Both the position numbers and the translations under genes were made by a program. 64,000 nt of DNA from Daphnia pulex (Eukaryota; Arthropoda; Branchiopoda; Diplostraca; Daphniidae), in the NCBI RefSeq assembly GCF_021134715.1, contig NC_060027.1:1240001-1304000 (forward strand). The letters run 5' to 3'. How positions within the stretch are numbered: the stretch's first letter is position 1; each line of letters begins with the position of its first letter. Of the stretch, positions 54,958 to 64,000 are shown piece by piece. The notes beneath the pieces are model-generated. The model searched no databases. It saw only the letters and a program-made list of their open reading frames with translations, and was not told where the DNA came from.

Positions 54958-57546
54958 TATTTAGATTGTGGACATTGGGCACTCTTTGAATAGGGCAATG
55001 GACATCGCTAATTATAATATTACTCGTAGAATGTCTCACATTTGTGTATACCATCTAGCGGGGTTTTTCTTTTCCTCACGGGTCCTTAACACTTGTTGGT
55101 TTAACCCTCATTTTATCAATTAGCTTTGGGATTTACATATTCTGAGTATTAGCGCATGATATCCTTCTTCTCTCCCTGGGGGTGATTCAATTATTGACAG
55201 CCTTTTTCTATTTTTCCACAATTGCAGCAAGCGAGCTAAAAATACAGTTTTAGCTACAACAATCGATTATTCATTTGACCAAGCTTCTTCTTTTCGTTTC
55301 GATGTAGCGGTATTACACATACCAAAAGGTAATAACTATAGCAATAACAATTTAAAACACAACAGCCGGGAATTTGACAAAACAGGTGAGCTGTAAGTAA
55401 TAAGTAATACGACCTTTAACACAACTGGTTTCCTACAAACTTATACAAAAAAGTCAGACGAAGGTAACAAGAACTAAAAATCCAGTATTAGATTTTTTTT
55501 CCCGTGCAATTTCTGCGCATAATATGGCACATAATGTGCCGCATTAATATGTAGATTTATTACCAAACGGAAACTAACAACGCCAGCGACGTTTGGAATG
55601 TAGAAAGTCCGAAAGTTTACATAATACAGCTGCTGGTTCGAAGGTAAACTAAAGTTAGTCAATACGATTCGAGCTTGCCCAAAGTCTGTGAAAACAGCAG
55701 AACCATTGGTGTATAGTCAACGCGTTTTTTGGTTATTGAAAAACGATCTCTCTTGGTACACCGACGAGATTAATAAGCAATTGGTAATATGCAATTAAAA
55801 AGCTCTTTCGCAATTGTGTGTATATTGTGTGTTATTGCCCGTAATACTTCCGTTTTTTTGTCAAATAAATACATTCAACTATATTCACCACAATATTCCA
55901 CAAATGAAACTCGGCCAGAAAATAAGTTGTCCGTCATAAATCATAAAATCCGTCCGTCCTCTTTGACTGTTCAAATTGGAGCACGGACAACCGCAGCATT
56001 CAACTGTTCACGCTTGCGGTTTTTTGAAAAATAATAATAGGACTCCATATCAAATAAAAGGCATTCTTGGCTGGCGAAGCGTGTAAATATTTCTGTTGTC
56101 ATTTTCAAAACAATAGAAATATTATTACAGCCAAGGTTAATAATAATTTCCTTTCACTCAATAAGATATCAAATGGAATTCGTCGATGATACGATTTTCT
56201 AGAATCAAAAAGTTCTGTTTTAGCCGGGTTGTTTTTCTATCTAATACAATAAGAAAGAGATTTATCTGTTTCAAGTACACTCGAAAGGTAAAACGTCATT
56301 GTACATTTATAGCGAACCCCCGTGAGTCACGGATCGGTTGTCGAACATTTGCATTGAGACCCAAATATTTATCGAGAACTTCCATCGCAAAGTTGTAAAT
56401 GATTGCAGCATAAAAAGATAACCTTGGGGGATAAAAATACAAAGGCACTCCGGCCCGGGACTGCGCAATGAAAAGGCGGGATAAAATATTATAAGATTAT
56501 ATACCCGAGGTTTATTTAGAACTTGGCGAATGGAGTACACGCAATAATTGAACTTCGCAATTCCACCAAATACCCATTCTATCTGAAAAAATAATCCACA
56601 AGTACTTGACATGATTTAAACCATTTTTTCTTTTTAAATCGCTAAAAGGAAATTCAAATTCATTGCCCATTTCCGGAATATCCAATTACTAAATACACCA
56701 AATAATATTTTCGGGAAAAAACTGTGTCGCAATGTGGCTGCCGGCTCATTTGCTCTCGCTATCATACCAGTAAAAAACCGAACCTTCCACTATAGCTCCC
56801 GTCGCACATTTAATTTAAATAATGACTTGACACGAATTAAGTGACTGCGCAAGATAAATCATTGAATTTTTTAAAATGCGATGGACCGGCACTGGCTACT
56901 TTTGGGTCCAAGATAAAACGTACCCAAGTATCAAGGGCAAGCTACCTTGATTGCAACCTCATTTTCTCCGATCTGCTGCTGATCTTGTGCTTAATAATTC
57001 CAGTTAATTTCCCAGTTGTCATACCGCCTCGCCCTTTTTACGCTTGAATAGTACAACACACCCAACCGGATTTCTTTTCTTTTTTTTATTTTATTTTATT
57101 GCAAAATCTTTTAGCTCCAAAATCACTGGAATTAAGTCGGGTGTGCTGTGAGTCAAGTCTCAGTTTCAACCCCTCCAGACTAGCATCTCATATGCATGAA
57201 ATGTGTTAGCAAGGTCAACACCAGCTTCCAGATATTACAGCCTTTCACTTCCTGTTACTTGGGAACCTAGACGCGTTTGACTGCGGCCCGGGTCGCCCAT
57301 GTGAAATGAATAAGGCCGCGCGCGTGCGGCTGTTGAGGTGCTACTGTGCCCCCATTAAAGGTATGCCATAAAAATGAGATTTGAATTTTTCAAGTTGACT
57401 TGCGCAATTGTCTGCTGTTGCCTCCTCCCCAACTCAAGAAACAAATAGGTTGCGGAACCTATTTTACCTTTTTGTTACCCAAACACGCCAACCAAAGCTA
57501 AAAAGATAGTAAAAAGAAAAACAAAAAAAAGGGCGACGTCTACGTA
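54958..57546. other. Spacer between S-x-E genes 1 and 2, no firm gene
   Basis: A CTCF-like core (minus) is at 55050-55062. An 81-codon plus frame at 55789-56034 begins with a hydrophobic, signal-like stretch but has no other support. GC-rich island near 57250-57350. Confidence 0.4.
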
Positions 57547-57555
57547 ACCTTGTAA
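57547..57555 (+). promoter_or_regulatory. Shared nonamer ACCTTGTAA, S-x-E gene 2
   Basis: Lies 144 nt from the last base before the ATG (57699) and is preceded by GTA as in gene 1 (ATA). TATATAT lies at 57609-57615 between it and the start. Confidence 0.55.
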
Positions 57556-57698
57556 CATTCCGTTACAGAGCCAAGGCTTTTCTGGGTTCCTTTTTTTCTA
57601 TCCTATCCTATATATCCCAGAGTTGCTGGAAACAATTTTATTTCCTGTACAACATTTGACTGAAGTTGACGCGCTTGTAGTTCAATCCAGACCTCATC

Positions 57699-58713
57699 AT
57701 GCGCATTTCGTTTAACATAGTGGTAATATAACAAAGTGTGCTCAAACATCACCAACGCTCAATTAAAAATTGGATGTGTTCGCTCATTTTCTCGTTAACT
57801 TTAATCGTTATTGTCTCATTTGTCTCATTTATAGCTACTCGGAGCGTTGGTGTTTGCGACCCATTCGGTCCACTCTATCGAAGACTTTCCGGCTCAGGTG
57901 GGAGTCAATCGCCACGGCCAGACCATCAACGTCAACGGACATCTCATCGGCATTTCCCGGCAATCGCACGAGCACGACGACATCTCAGTAGAACTTCTCG
58001 GCCGGGCTCCAATGAATTCCGGCAACGGCCAGAATGTTCAAAGTCGGATACCAATGGCGCCAATGGCACCCACCAACACCCTGCAAACTGTCCGACTCTT
58101 CAGAGACTCAGACGAGCGTCACGACATATCGCTGGAAGACATGATTGTCCGCCAGCACAACCGCCAACTTGTCCCCGGCCAACAACGTGTCCGTCCATTC
58201 AGAGACTCGGACGAGCGTCACGATTTTTCGATCGAAGATTTGATCGGCCGCGGAGCGATCCGCCAGAACATCCAGAGCCGGAAATCGCCCATCCAGCCGG
58301 GCGGAAATATTTTCATGGACTCTGACGAAAACGACTTGTCCGATGAAGTTAATATGTCTCTACTCCCCGAATTGCTCCGCCTTCTCCAGCCGCAAGTCCA
58401 GCAAAATCGGGTCCCAGTTGCCGCCAACCAGCCCGGCGTCAGTCAGCCAATCATCCAGCAGCGCCACAACGAAATTGCCAGCCCTGTTTTGGAATTCCAA
58501 GAGATCCTGACGAATCCCACTTTCCAGCAAAAGCTACAAGAAATCGACGAGCGTTTGAAAAGGGCGCCCGCCGCCAGAGGCAAGCGCCTCATGGAGAAAT
58601 ACGCCACAGCTCTGGCCATCTACTCGTCCCCGTCCAATGCCGGAAGCCCGTCAATTAATTTCTCTCACTTCCTTCCGCTTTTCATCGCCTGTTTCTGGGT
58701 TTGGCTTTCTTAA
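57699..58713 (+). CDS. S-x-E repeat secreted protein 2 (short)
   Basis: Exon 1 (57699-57722, MRISFNIV) joins exon 2 (57835-58713) to give 300 residues. The signal peptide spans the junction (LLGALVFATHSVHS). After a short linker come four acidic units: SHEHDDISVE, DSDERHDISLE, DSDERHDFSIE and DSDENDLSDEV; the last passes into MSLLPELLRLL, matching NLLPEIQRLF of protein 1. The C-terminal module is well kept: EILTNPTFQQKLQEIDERLK, R-G-K-R (256-259), LMEKYATALAI, then a Ser/Pro/Gly spacer and a hydrophobic end (FLPLFIACFWVWLS) fitting a GPI signal. It is the most compact member, thus probably shows the minimal set of parts. Position and shared nonamer imply regulation together with its neighbours. 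Function unknown. Confidence 0.85.
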
Positions 58714-59550
58714 ATTTCAAATGCGTCAATCATTTTTTTAAGACCTGCAGAACAAAAGCCTTTTTTGTTTTGTTTTTCCTATTTTCAAATGTTATACAGT
58801 TTCAAAAATTTGAGAAAACGGCGGTAAAAAAAAGGGGGTTTTTGAATTTAAAATTTCTTTCTCTAGTTCGAGGAAAAAAGAATAAAAGATGTTAATAAGA
58901 ATGGAATAACTATGTCGATTGATTAATAAAAAAAAAAACATTTTTAATCTCTTTAATAAAGTTTAAAAAGCGAAATGGAATTAACCTTTTGTTTGGATAA
59001 CCAGTATTTCTCGACTGGTTAGGTAACAAATGGTTTTTCTCTAAATAAACGTGAGTCAAAGTCAAACATCGTCATGTGCCAATATTTCCTTGAATAGGTA
59101 AAACAAAAAAGTTACGCAGATATTAAAACCGGCTCCGAATAGCAAACAGATAATATGAGCGTTCAAAATGTATAGTCTGTTTCAATCAAAAATAAGCGCA
59201 GGTGCAAATAGATCAATCATTTCTTTGTCATATTTTTTTAAACTGAATTCTTTGAACGGAAGAATGCTTCCTCTTATCAGCATTTTGTCCTATCGCATGA
59301 GACAATAGTCGACTTGAATTTTAGCTTTATAATTCAACTTTTATATACTTCACAAATTTTTCTATGGAAACTTTTCACCAAAACTGTAAGAAAAAAGATA
59401 ACCTCTGCAAAAAGAAAGATACAAAAATATTTTCCAACCTAATCACCGGTCGGCAATGATCGGTTATTGGAAATTTGAAACAAATTCTCAGACAACATGA
59501 GACTATTAATCTCGGTGGCTTTCCGGGAAATCAACGGCACGCCATTTGTC
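58714..59550. other. Spacer, no gene seen
   Basis: AT-rich 3' flank of gene 2 and start of the region upstream of gene 3. No convincing frame. Confidence 0.4.
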
Positions 59551-59938
59551 ATAGATAAAGTCAAATATTCAAAATTTCTTGGGCACCTTTCGAGCACAAA
59601 CTTTCCCTCCACAAACTCTAATATTCCTCCATGTTGCAAATATTTACGATACCTGCAATCAGCTTTTATTTCTTCTTTCTTTATCATTGATTCCTTAATG
59701 GCAATATTTTATTACCCCCCCCCCTCTTGGAATACAATTTTTAAAAATTACAATTCGGATAAATCGAACGATATCCTTGATTGGGTTAATACTTCACCAA
59801 CTCACGTCAAATTGTTTACATTCAGTATTAATTCCCCCCCCCCCTTTCAAAAAGTTCCTTATTTTGTCGTTGGTCAAGTGACGCAAAAGAGTTAATCATT
59901 TGAAATTCAAAGTCGCGCATTTCACAGCCGACTGCTCG

Positions 59939-59947
59939 ACCTTGTAA
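59939..59947 (+). promoter_or_regulatory. Shared nonamer ACCTTGTAA, S-x-E gene 3
   Basis: Starts 145 nt before the ATG at 60084; followed by GATCACGGCCCTAGCG, shared with gene 4. The best TATA-like word is GGATAAGAA near 60008. Confidence 0.55.
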
Positions 59948-60083
59948 GATCACGGCCCTAGCGAACAAAAATGGTCTCAAGCTATTCTAGTATTTACTTT
60001 TTCGGGTGGATAAGAAGGAACCATTTCCTTAATGCCAGACATTAGTCGCAAATCCGCGCAGACGGTAGGATCAAAAAATCACC

Positions 60084-61487
60084 ATGGGTCGTTTGTTTTA
60101 CAATATGGTAAGTTAATTGTCTCACCTTTCTTTCTTTCTATTCCTGCACATATTCTTTACAATTAATGCAATTTGGTTTCCGGGTTTATTATAGCTGGTC
60201 GGAGCAGTGGTACTCGTTACCAACATAGGCATTGCGCAAGCGCAGGGCCTATGGATGCAACCAAACATGAATTCCGGCTCATCCAGAGTATCGCGCTTCC
60301 CAATGAATCGCCACATTTTCAGCACCGTCAACGGACACGTACTTTCTCTGGCGGCTGATGAGAGTGGTGAAATCTCTATGGAAGTGATCGGCTTCGTTCC
60401 CAACCAGCAGAGAAACCGAATTCAGACTCCGCCAGCAACTCAGTTCAGACGAGCGGATAATTCCTTTCAAGCTAACGGACAAGGAATGATGCAATCGGCG
60501 AATGACGGCGGTCAAGTTTTCCCATCGGCAGACGACCAAAGTTCGTTATCTAATGTAGCTGGAACTGCTATGACCGATTTCTCTCCACCAGATCAGATGG
60601 CAGGACCCAATGACCAAACACCAGTGGACGCCAACGGATTCGCTGGATCGGCTGATGATTTTGGTGGAGTTGACAGTGTGCCCGGCAATCCTAATATCCA
60701 AGAGCAAACAGATGCCCAGCCAGATAACGGACCCAGTGAATTCGCCGAATCGCCTAATACTTTCGGTGACCTTGGCAGTGTGCCCAGCGATCCTAATTTC
60801 CAAGAGCAAACAGATGTCCAGCCTGATAACGAGCCTCCTTTCAGGGCTGAAGGTGGTTTTGGAAACCAGCAGAATAGCCAATTTCAAGCCAACGAAGGAC
60901 TTATAAATTTCCCTAGCAATCCTCCCCAAATGACTCCCCAAATGGGCAGACCTCAAAATACAATCGGCGGAATTGCCCCAAGTTTGGCTGGAATCGCTCA
61001 CATATTCAGGGATTCCGACGAATCTCAAGATATTTCGGTGGAAAGAAGCTTCGTTTTGGGCCAGGACGGTCGAATTCAATCGACAGTTCAACTTTCAATG
61101 GATTCAAACGAATACGACGACGGATCGCTCGAAGTCAATTTGAATTTGCTGCCACAGATAAGAAGCCTTCTGAATAATCAATTGCAAACCCAGCACCAAG
61201 TGGTAAGCAATAACCCCCGAATGGTTTTCTTTCAACACGACGACCAAGACAACGACATGTCGCTGGATTTTCAAGGAATTCTGACGAATCCAGTGTTCCA
61301 GCAACAGATTCAAGAAATCGACGTCCGTTTGAAAAGAGCGCCAGCCGCAAGAAGCAAACGTCTGATGGAAAAATACGCCCATGCTCTCGCGTTGTCATCC
61401 ACTAATAATACCGCACCCGCAACGATCAATTCTTCCTTTTTCCTGTCACTTTTAATCACTTGGATTTCGGTTGGGCTTATTCTGTAA
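60084..61487 (+). CDS. S-x-E repeat secreted protein 3
   Basis: Exon 1 (60084-60107, MGRLFYNM) ends before GTAAGT and joins exon 2 (60195-61487) after TTATAG; 438 residues. The signal peptide is MGRLFYNMLVGAVVLVTNIGIAQA. One acidic unit is at the N-terminus (DESGEISMEV). The central 250 residues are Asn/Gln/Pro/Gly/Phe-rich with repeats built on DNGP(S)(E)FA, SVPSDPNFQEQ and related words. Then come DSDESQDISVE and DSNEYDDGSLEVNLNLLPQI, and the module DFQGILTNPVFQQQIQEIDV with R-S-K-R at 394-397, LMEKYAHALAL, a polar spacer and the hydrophobic GPI-type end (FFLSLLITWISVGLIL). Compared with protein 1 the acidic array is reduced and replaced by a low-complexity middle. Paralog of gene 4 by tandem duplication. 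Confidence 0.85.
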
Positions 61488-62350
61488 TTTGGACATGGAT
61501 TCTCTTTTAGGCAAACATGATCGCTACTTTGATTATTCTTGGGTTTCGTGTACAATATCAGAAATTTTCACGTCGATTCTCTAGGCCAATTTAGACTCAT
61601 TTGTATGATAGCCCTTTCTTTTTCTTGTTTAGACTACTTTTAATACACAGTTTTATATTTCATTCCATGCATAAAAATAATAATAATAACAATAAAAATC
61701 ATTGATATTGCAATGATCAAAATGGGTGGGATAACAATGATAAGTTTTAAATTTTCAGTTCCTAGAAATTTATACTAAGACTTTATTTAGGAAATCTCAG
61801 CTCAAGCGCGTACCGGTCTGGTACCAGAACCTAAAGAAATAAGCTTGTCTCTTAAAGTTGAATATTCCTTATTCTGGTACCAGACAAAAGATAGTCAAAT
61901 ATTCAAAATTTCTAGGGCACAAAACTTTCCCCCCACAAACTCTGATATTCCTCCATGTCGCAAACATTTCGAATAGCTGCAATTTGCTTTTATTTTTTCC
62001 CCTTTTTCACCATTGATTCCTTAATGGCAATATTTTATTACCCCTTAGGATACAATCTAAAAAATTATTTTTACTATTCGGTATTAGCGTAATTCTCAAA
62101 CAAGTTGACCAAGGTTGCGTTATTAAATCAACCATTTGGTTGAAAAATAGAAGGGTTTCTATAATTCGAATAAATCAAACGATATCCTTGATTGAGTTAA
62201 TACTTCACCAACTCACGTCAGATTGTTTACATTCAGTATTAGTTTTTCCCCCCTTTCAAAAAAGTCCCTTATTTTGCCGTTGGTCAAGTTACGCAAAAAA
62301 GTTAATCATTTGAATTCAAAGTCGCGCATACAGCCGCCGACTGCTGCTTG

Positions 62351-62359
62351 ACCTTGTAA
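62351..62359 (+). promoter_or_regulatory. Shared nonamer ACCTTGTAA, S-x-E gene 4
   Basis: Starts 145 nt before the ATG at 62496. Here the complement reads TTACAAGGTCAA, the closest of the four to the FTZ-F1/ERR-type monomer site (YCAAGGYCR). Confidence 0.55.
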
Positions 62360-62495
62360 GATCACCGCCCTAGCGAACAAAAAATTCTCTCGAGCTATTC
62401 TGGTATTTACTTTTCGGGTGGATAAGAAGGAACCATTTCCTTAATGCCAGACATTAGTCGCAAATCCGCGCAGACGGTAGGATCAACAAATCACC

Positions 62496-63988
62496 ATGGG
62501 TCCTTTGTTTTACAATATGGTAAGTTAATTGCCTCACCTTTCTTTCTATTCCTGCACATATTCTTTACAACTAATTCAATTTGGTTTCCGGGTTTATTAT
62601 AGCTGATCGGAGCACTGGCACTGGTTACCAACTTAGGCATTGCGCAAGCGCAGGGCCAGAGGATGCAACCAAACTTCAATTCCGGCTCATCCGGAGTATC
62701 GCTAGGCTTCCCAGTGAATCGCCACATTGTCAGCACCGTCAACGGACACCTGCTTTCTCTGTCGGCTGATGAGACTGGTGACATCTCTTTGGAAGTGATT
62801 GGCTTCGCTCCCAACCGACAGAGAACCCGAATTCAGACTCCACCAGCAGCTCAGTTCCGACAAGCGGATAATTCCTTTCAAGCTAACGGACAAGGAATGA
62901 TGCAATCGGCGAATGACGGCGGTCAAGTTCTCCCATCGACAGGCGACCAAAGTTCGTTTTCTAATGTAGCTGGAACTGCTATAACCAATTTCGCTCCACC
63001 AGGAATGAATCAGATGGCAGGATCCAATGACCAAACACCAATGGGCCCCAACGGATTAGCTGGATCGGCTAATAATTTCGGCAGCGTTGGCAGTATGCCC
63101 AGCAATCCAAATTTCCAACAGCAAGCACCTGGCCAGCCTGATAACGGACCCAATGGATTCGCTGGATCGCCTAATGCTTTCGGTGATCTCGGCAGTGTGC
63201 CCAGCAATCCGAATTTCAAACAGCAAGCAGGTGCCCAGCCTAATAACGAACCTCCTTTCAAGAATGGAGGTGGTTTTGGAAACCAGCAGAGTAGCCCATT
63301 TCCAGCCAACGGAGGACCTGCCAATTTCCCAAGCAATCCTCCCCAAATGACTCCCCAAATTGTCAGTCCCCAAATAACTCCCCAAATTGTCAGTCCCCAA
63401 ATAACTCCCCAAATTGTCAGTCCCCAAATGACTCCCCAAATCGTCAGTCCTCAAAATACAGTCGGCGGAATGGCCCCAAGTTTGGCTGGAATCGCTCACA
63501 TATTGAGGGATTCCGACGAATTTCAAGATATTTCGGTGGAAAGAAGCTACGTTTTCGGCCAGGACGGTCGAATTCAATCTACAGTTCAGCTTTCCAGGGA
63601 TTCAAACGAATACGACGACGCATCGCTCGAAGTCAATTTGAATTTGCTGCCGCAGATAAGAAGCCTTCTGAATAATCAATTGCAAACCCAGCACCAAGTG
63701 GTAAGCAATAACCCCCGAATGGTTTTCTTCCACCAAGACGATCAAGACAACGACATGTCGCTGGAACTTCAAGGAATTCTAACCAATCCGTGGTTCCAGC
63801 AACAGATTCAAGAAATCGACGTCCGTTTGAAAAGAGCGCCAGCCGCAAGAAGCAAACGTCTGATGGAAAAATACGCACATGCTCTCGCTTTGTCATCTCC
63901 CTCCACTAATACCGCACCCGCAACAATTCATTCTCCCTTTTTCCTGTCACTTTTAATCACTTGGATTTCGGTTGGACTTATTCTATAA
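62496..63988 (+). CDS. S-x-E repeat secreted protein 4
   Basis: Exon 1 (62496-62519, MGPLFYNM) joins exon 2 (62603-63988) to give 469 residues, about 30 more than protein 3. The signal peptide is MGPLFYNMLIGALALVTNLG. The first acidic unit is DETGDISLEV; the middle has imperfect repeats around GSVPSNPNFKQQ and PDNGPNGFAGS, then a perfect nine-residue tandem array TPQIVSPQ(I/M/N) in four copies (63350-63457) that is not expanded in protein 3. The end follows the family plan: DSDEFQDISVE, DSNEYDDASLEVNLNLLPQI, LQGILTNPWFQQQIQEIDV, R-S-K-R at 424-427, LMEKYAHALAL and a hydrophobic tail identical to protein 3 over its last 16 residues. Signal peptide, furin-type site and GPI-type end are all kept, so both duplicates look functional. 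Confidence 0.85.
63350..63457 (+). repeat. 27-bp tandem repeat (x4) inside S-x-E gene 4
   Basis: Four units of ACTCCCCAAATTGTCAGTCC plus CCAAATA with a few substitutions, in frame. Paralog 3 has only a partial unit (MTPQMGRPQN) at this place. Confidence 0.9.
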
Positions 63989-64000
63989 TTTGGACATGGG

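Larger units (their letters stand above)
59555..61500. repeat. Tandem duplication unit A (gene 3 and its upstream region)
   Basis: The shared word gtcaaatattcaaaatttct starts this unit near 59561 and again near 61894; homology runs through the upstream region, the promoter and the whole gene to the 3' flank (ttggacatgg). The start codons are 2412 nt apart. The upstream parts differ by several indels, including two poly-C runs (59716 and 59835) found only in unit A and an extra 60-odd nt in unit B. Confidence 0.8.
61893..63999. repeat. Tandem duplication unit B (gene 4 and its upstream region)
   Basis: Second copy of 59555-61500. It reaches the window edge at ttggacatgg, the same 3' flank as unit A, so further copies outside the window are possible. 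Confidence 0.8.

Noticed and set aside
55789-56034. 81-codon frame with a hydrophobic start between S-x-E genes 1 and 2
   Set aside because: Could be a small secreted peptide, but nothing else supports it and it is not repeated by the paralogs.
57738-58325. 195-codon Arg/Pro-rich plus frame over S-x-E gene 2
   Set aside because: Offset shadow of gene 2; the other frame has the conserved motifs.

Overview
The window is animal nuclear DNA. Genes are split by short introns (about 50-120 nt) with GT-AG borders, arthropod-type initiators (TCAGT) and TATA boxes are visible, and there is an animal-type tRNA-Cys. The gene content (divergent importin-alpha paralogs, reeler protein, class B scavenger receptor, Rel fragment, GH24 lysozyme) and compactness fit a small-genome crustacean such as a cladoceran (Daphnia-like); this species guess is inference. 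Exon models were built by hand from splice signals, reading-frame phase and family similarity; phases close in every multi-exon model called a CDS.

Layout. 0-5.6 kb: an unknown secreted helical protein (minus), a seven-exon GH24 lysozyme (plus) and a tRNA-Cys with a perfect hairpin behind it. 6.4-10.4 kb (minus): an IRE1-like kinase whose RNase domain is replaced by a low-complexity tail, a reeler-domain secreted protein and a 68-residue two-exon gene. 10.5-18.5 kb: a non-coding repeat family in three or more copies around a long importin-alpha-like gene and a retroelement-derived protease-like gene. 18.7-25.3 kb (minus): a minimal Rel-homology protein, a P/Q/S-rich secreted protein and a SEC14-like CRAL-TRIO/GOLD protein. 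26.7-29 kb (plus): a complete CD36-family receptor.

29.5-44 kb is a recently duplicated and decaying segment: two more importin-alpha-like genes, two broken copies of a CUB-LDLa transmembrane gene, three OXA1L fragments, an 889-bp block repeated almost without change, and a MAP7-like fragment. 44.4-52 kb is almost gene-free and holds a piggyBac-type MITE, a second foldback element, a candidate structured RNA and scattered CTCF-like cores.

52-64 kb is the most striking part: four tandem two-exon genes (914, 300, 438 and 469 aa) for secreted proteins built on a repeated acidic S-x-E motif. Each has a conserved C-terminal module, an R-x-K-R furin-type site and a GPI-like hydrophobic tail. All four share the nonamer ACCTTGTAA 135-144 bp upstream of the start codon, so they are probably co-regulated. 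The last two arose by a recent tandem duplication of about 2.4 kb, and the cluster may run past the window edge. I do not recognise this family; the proposal that it makes membrane-anchored, releasable acidic phosphoproteins is inference.
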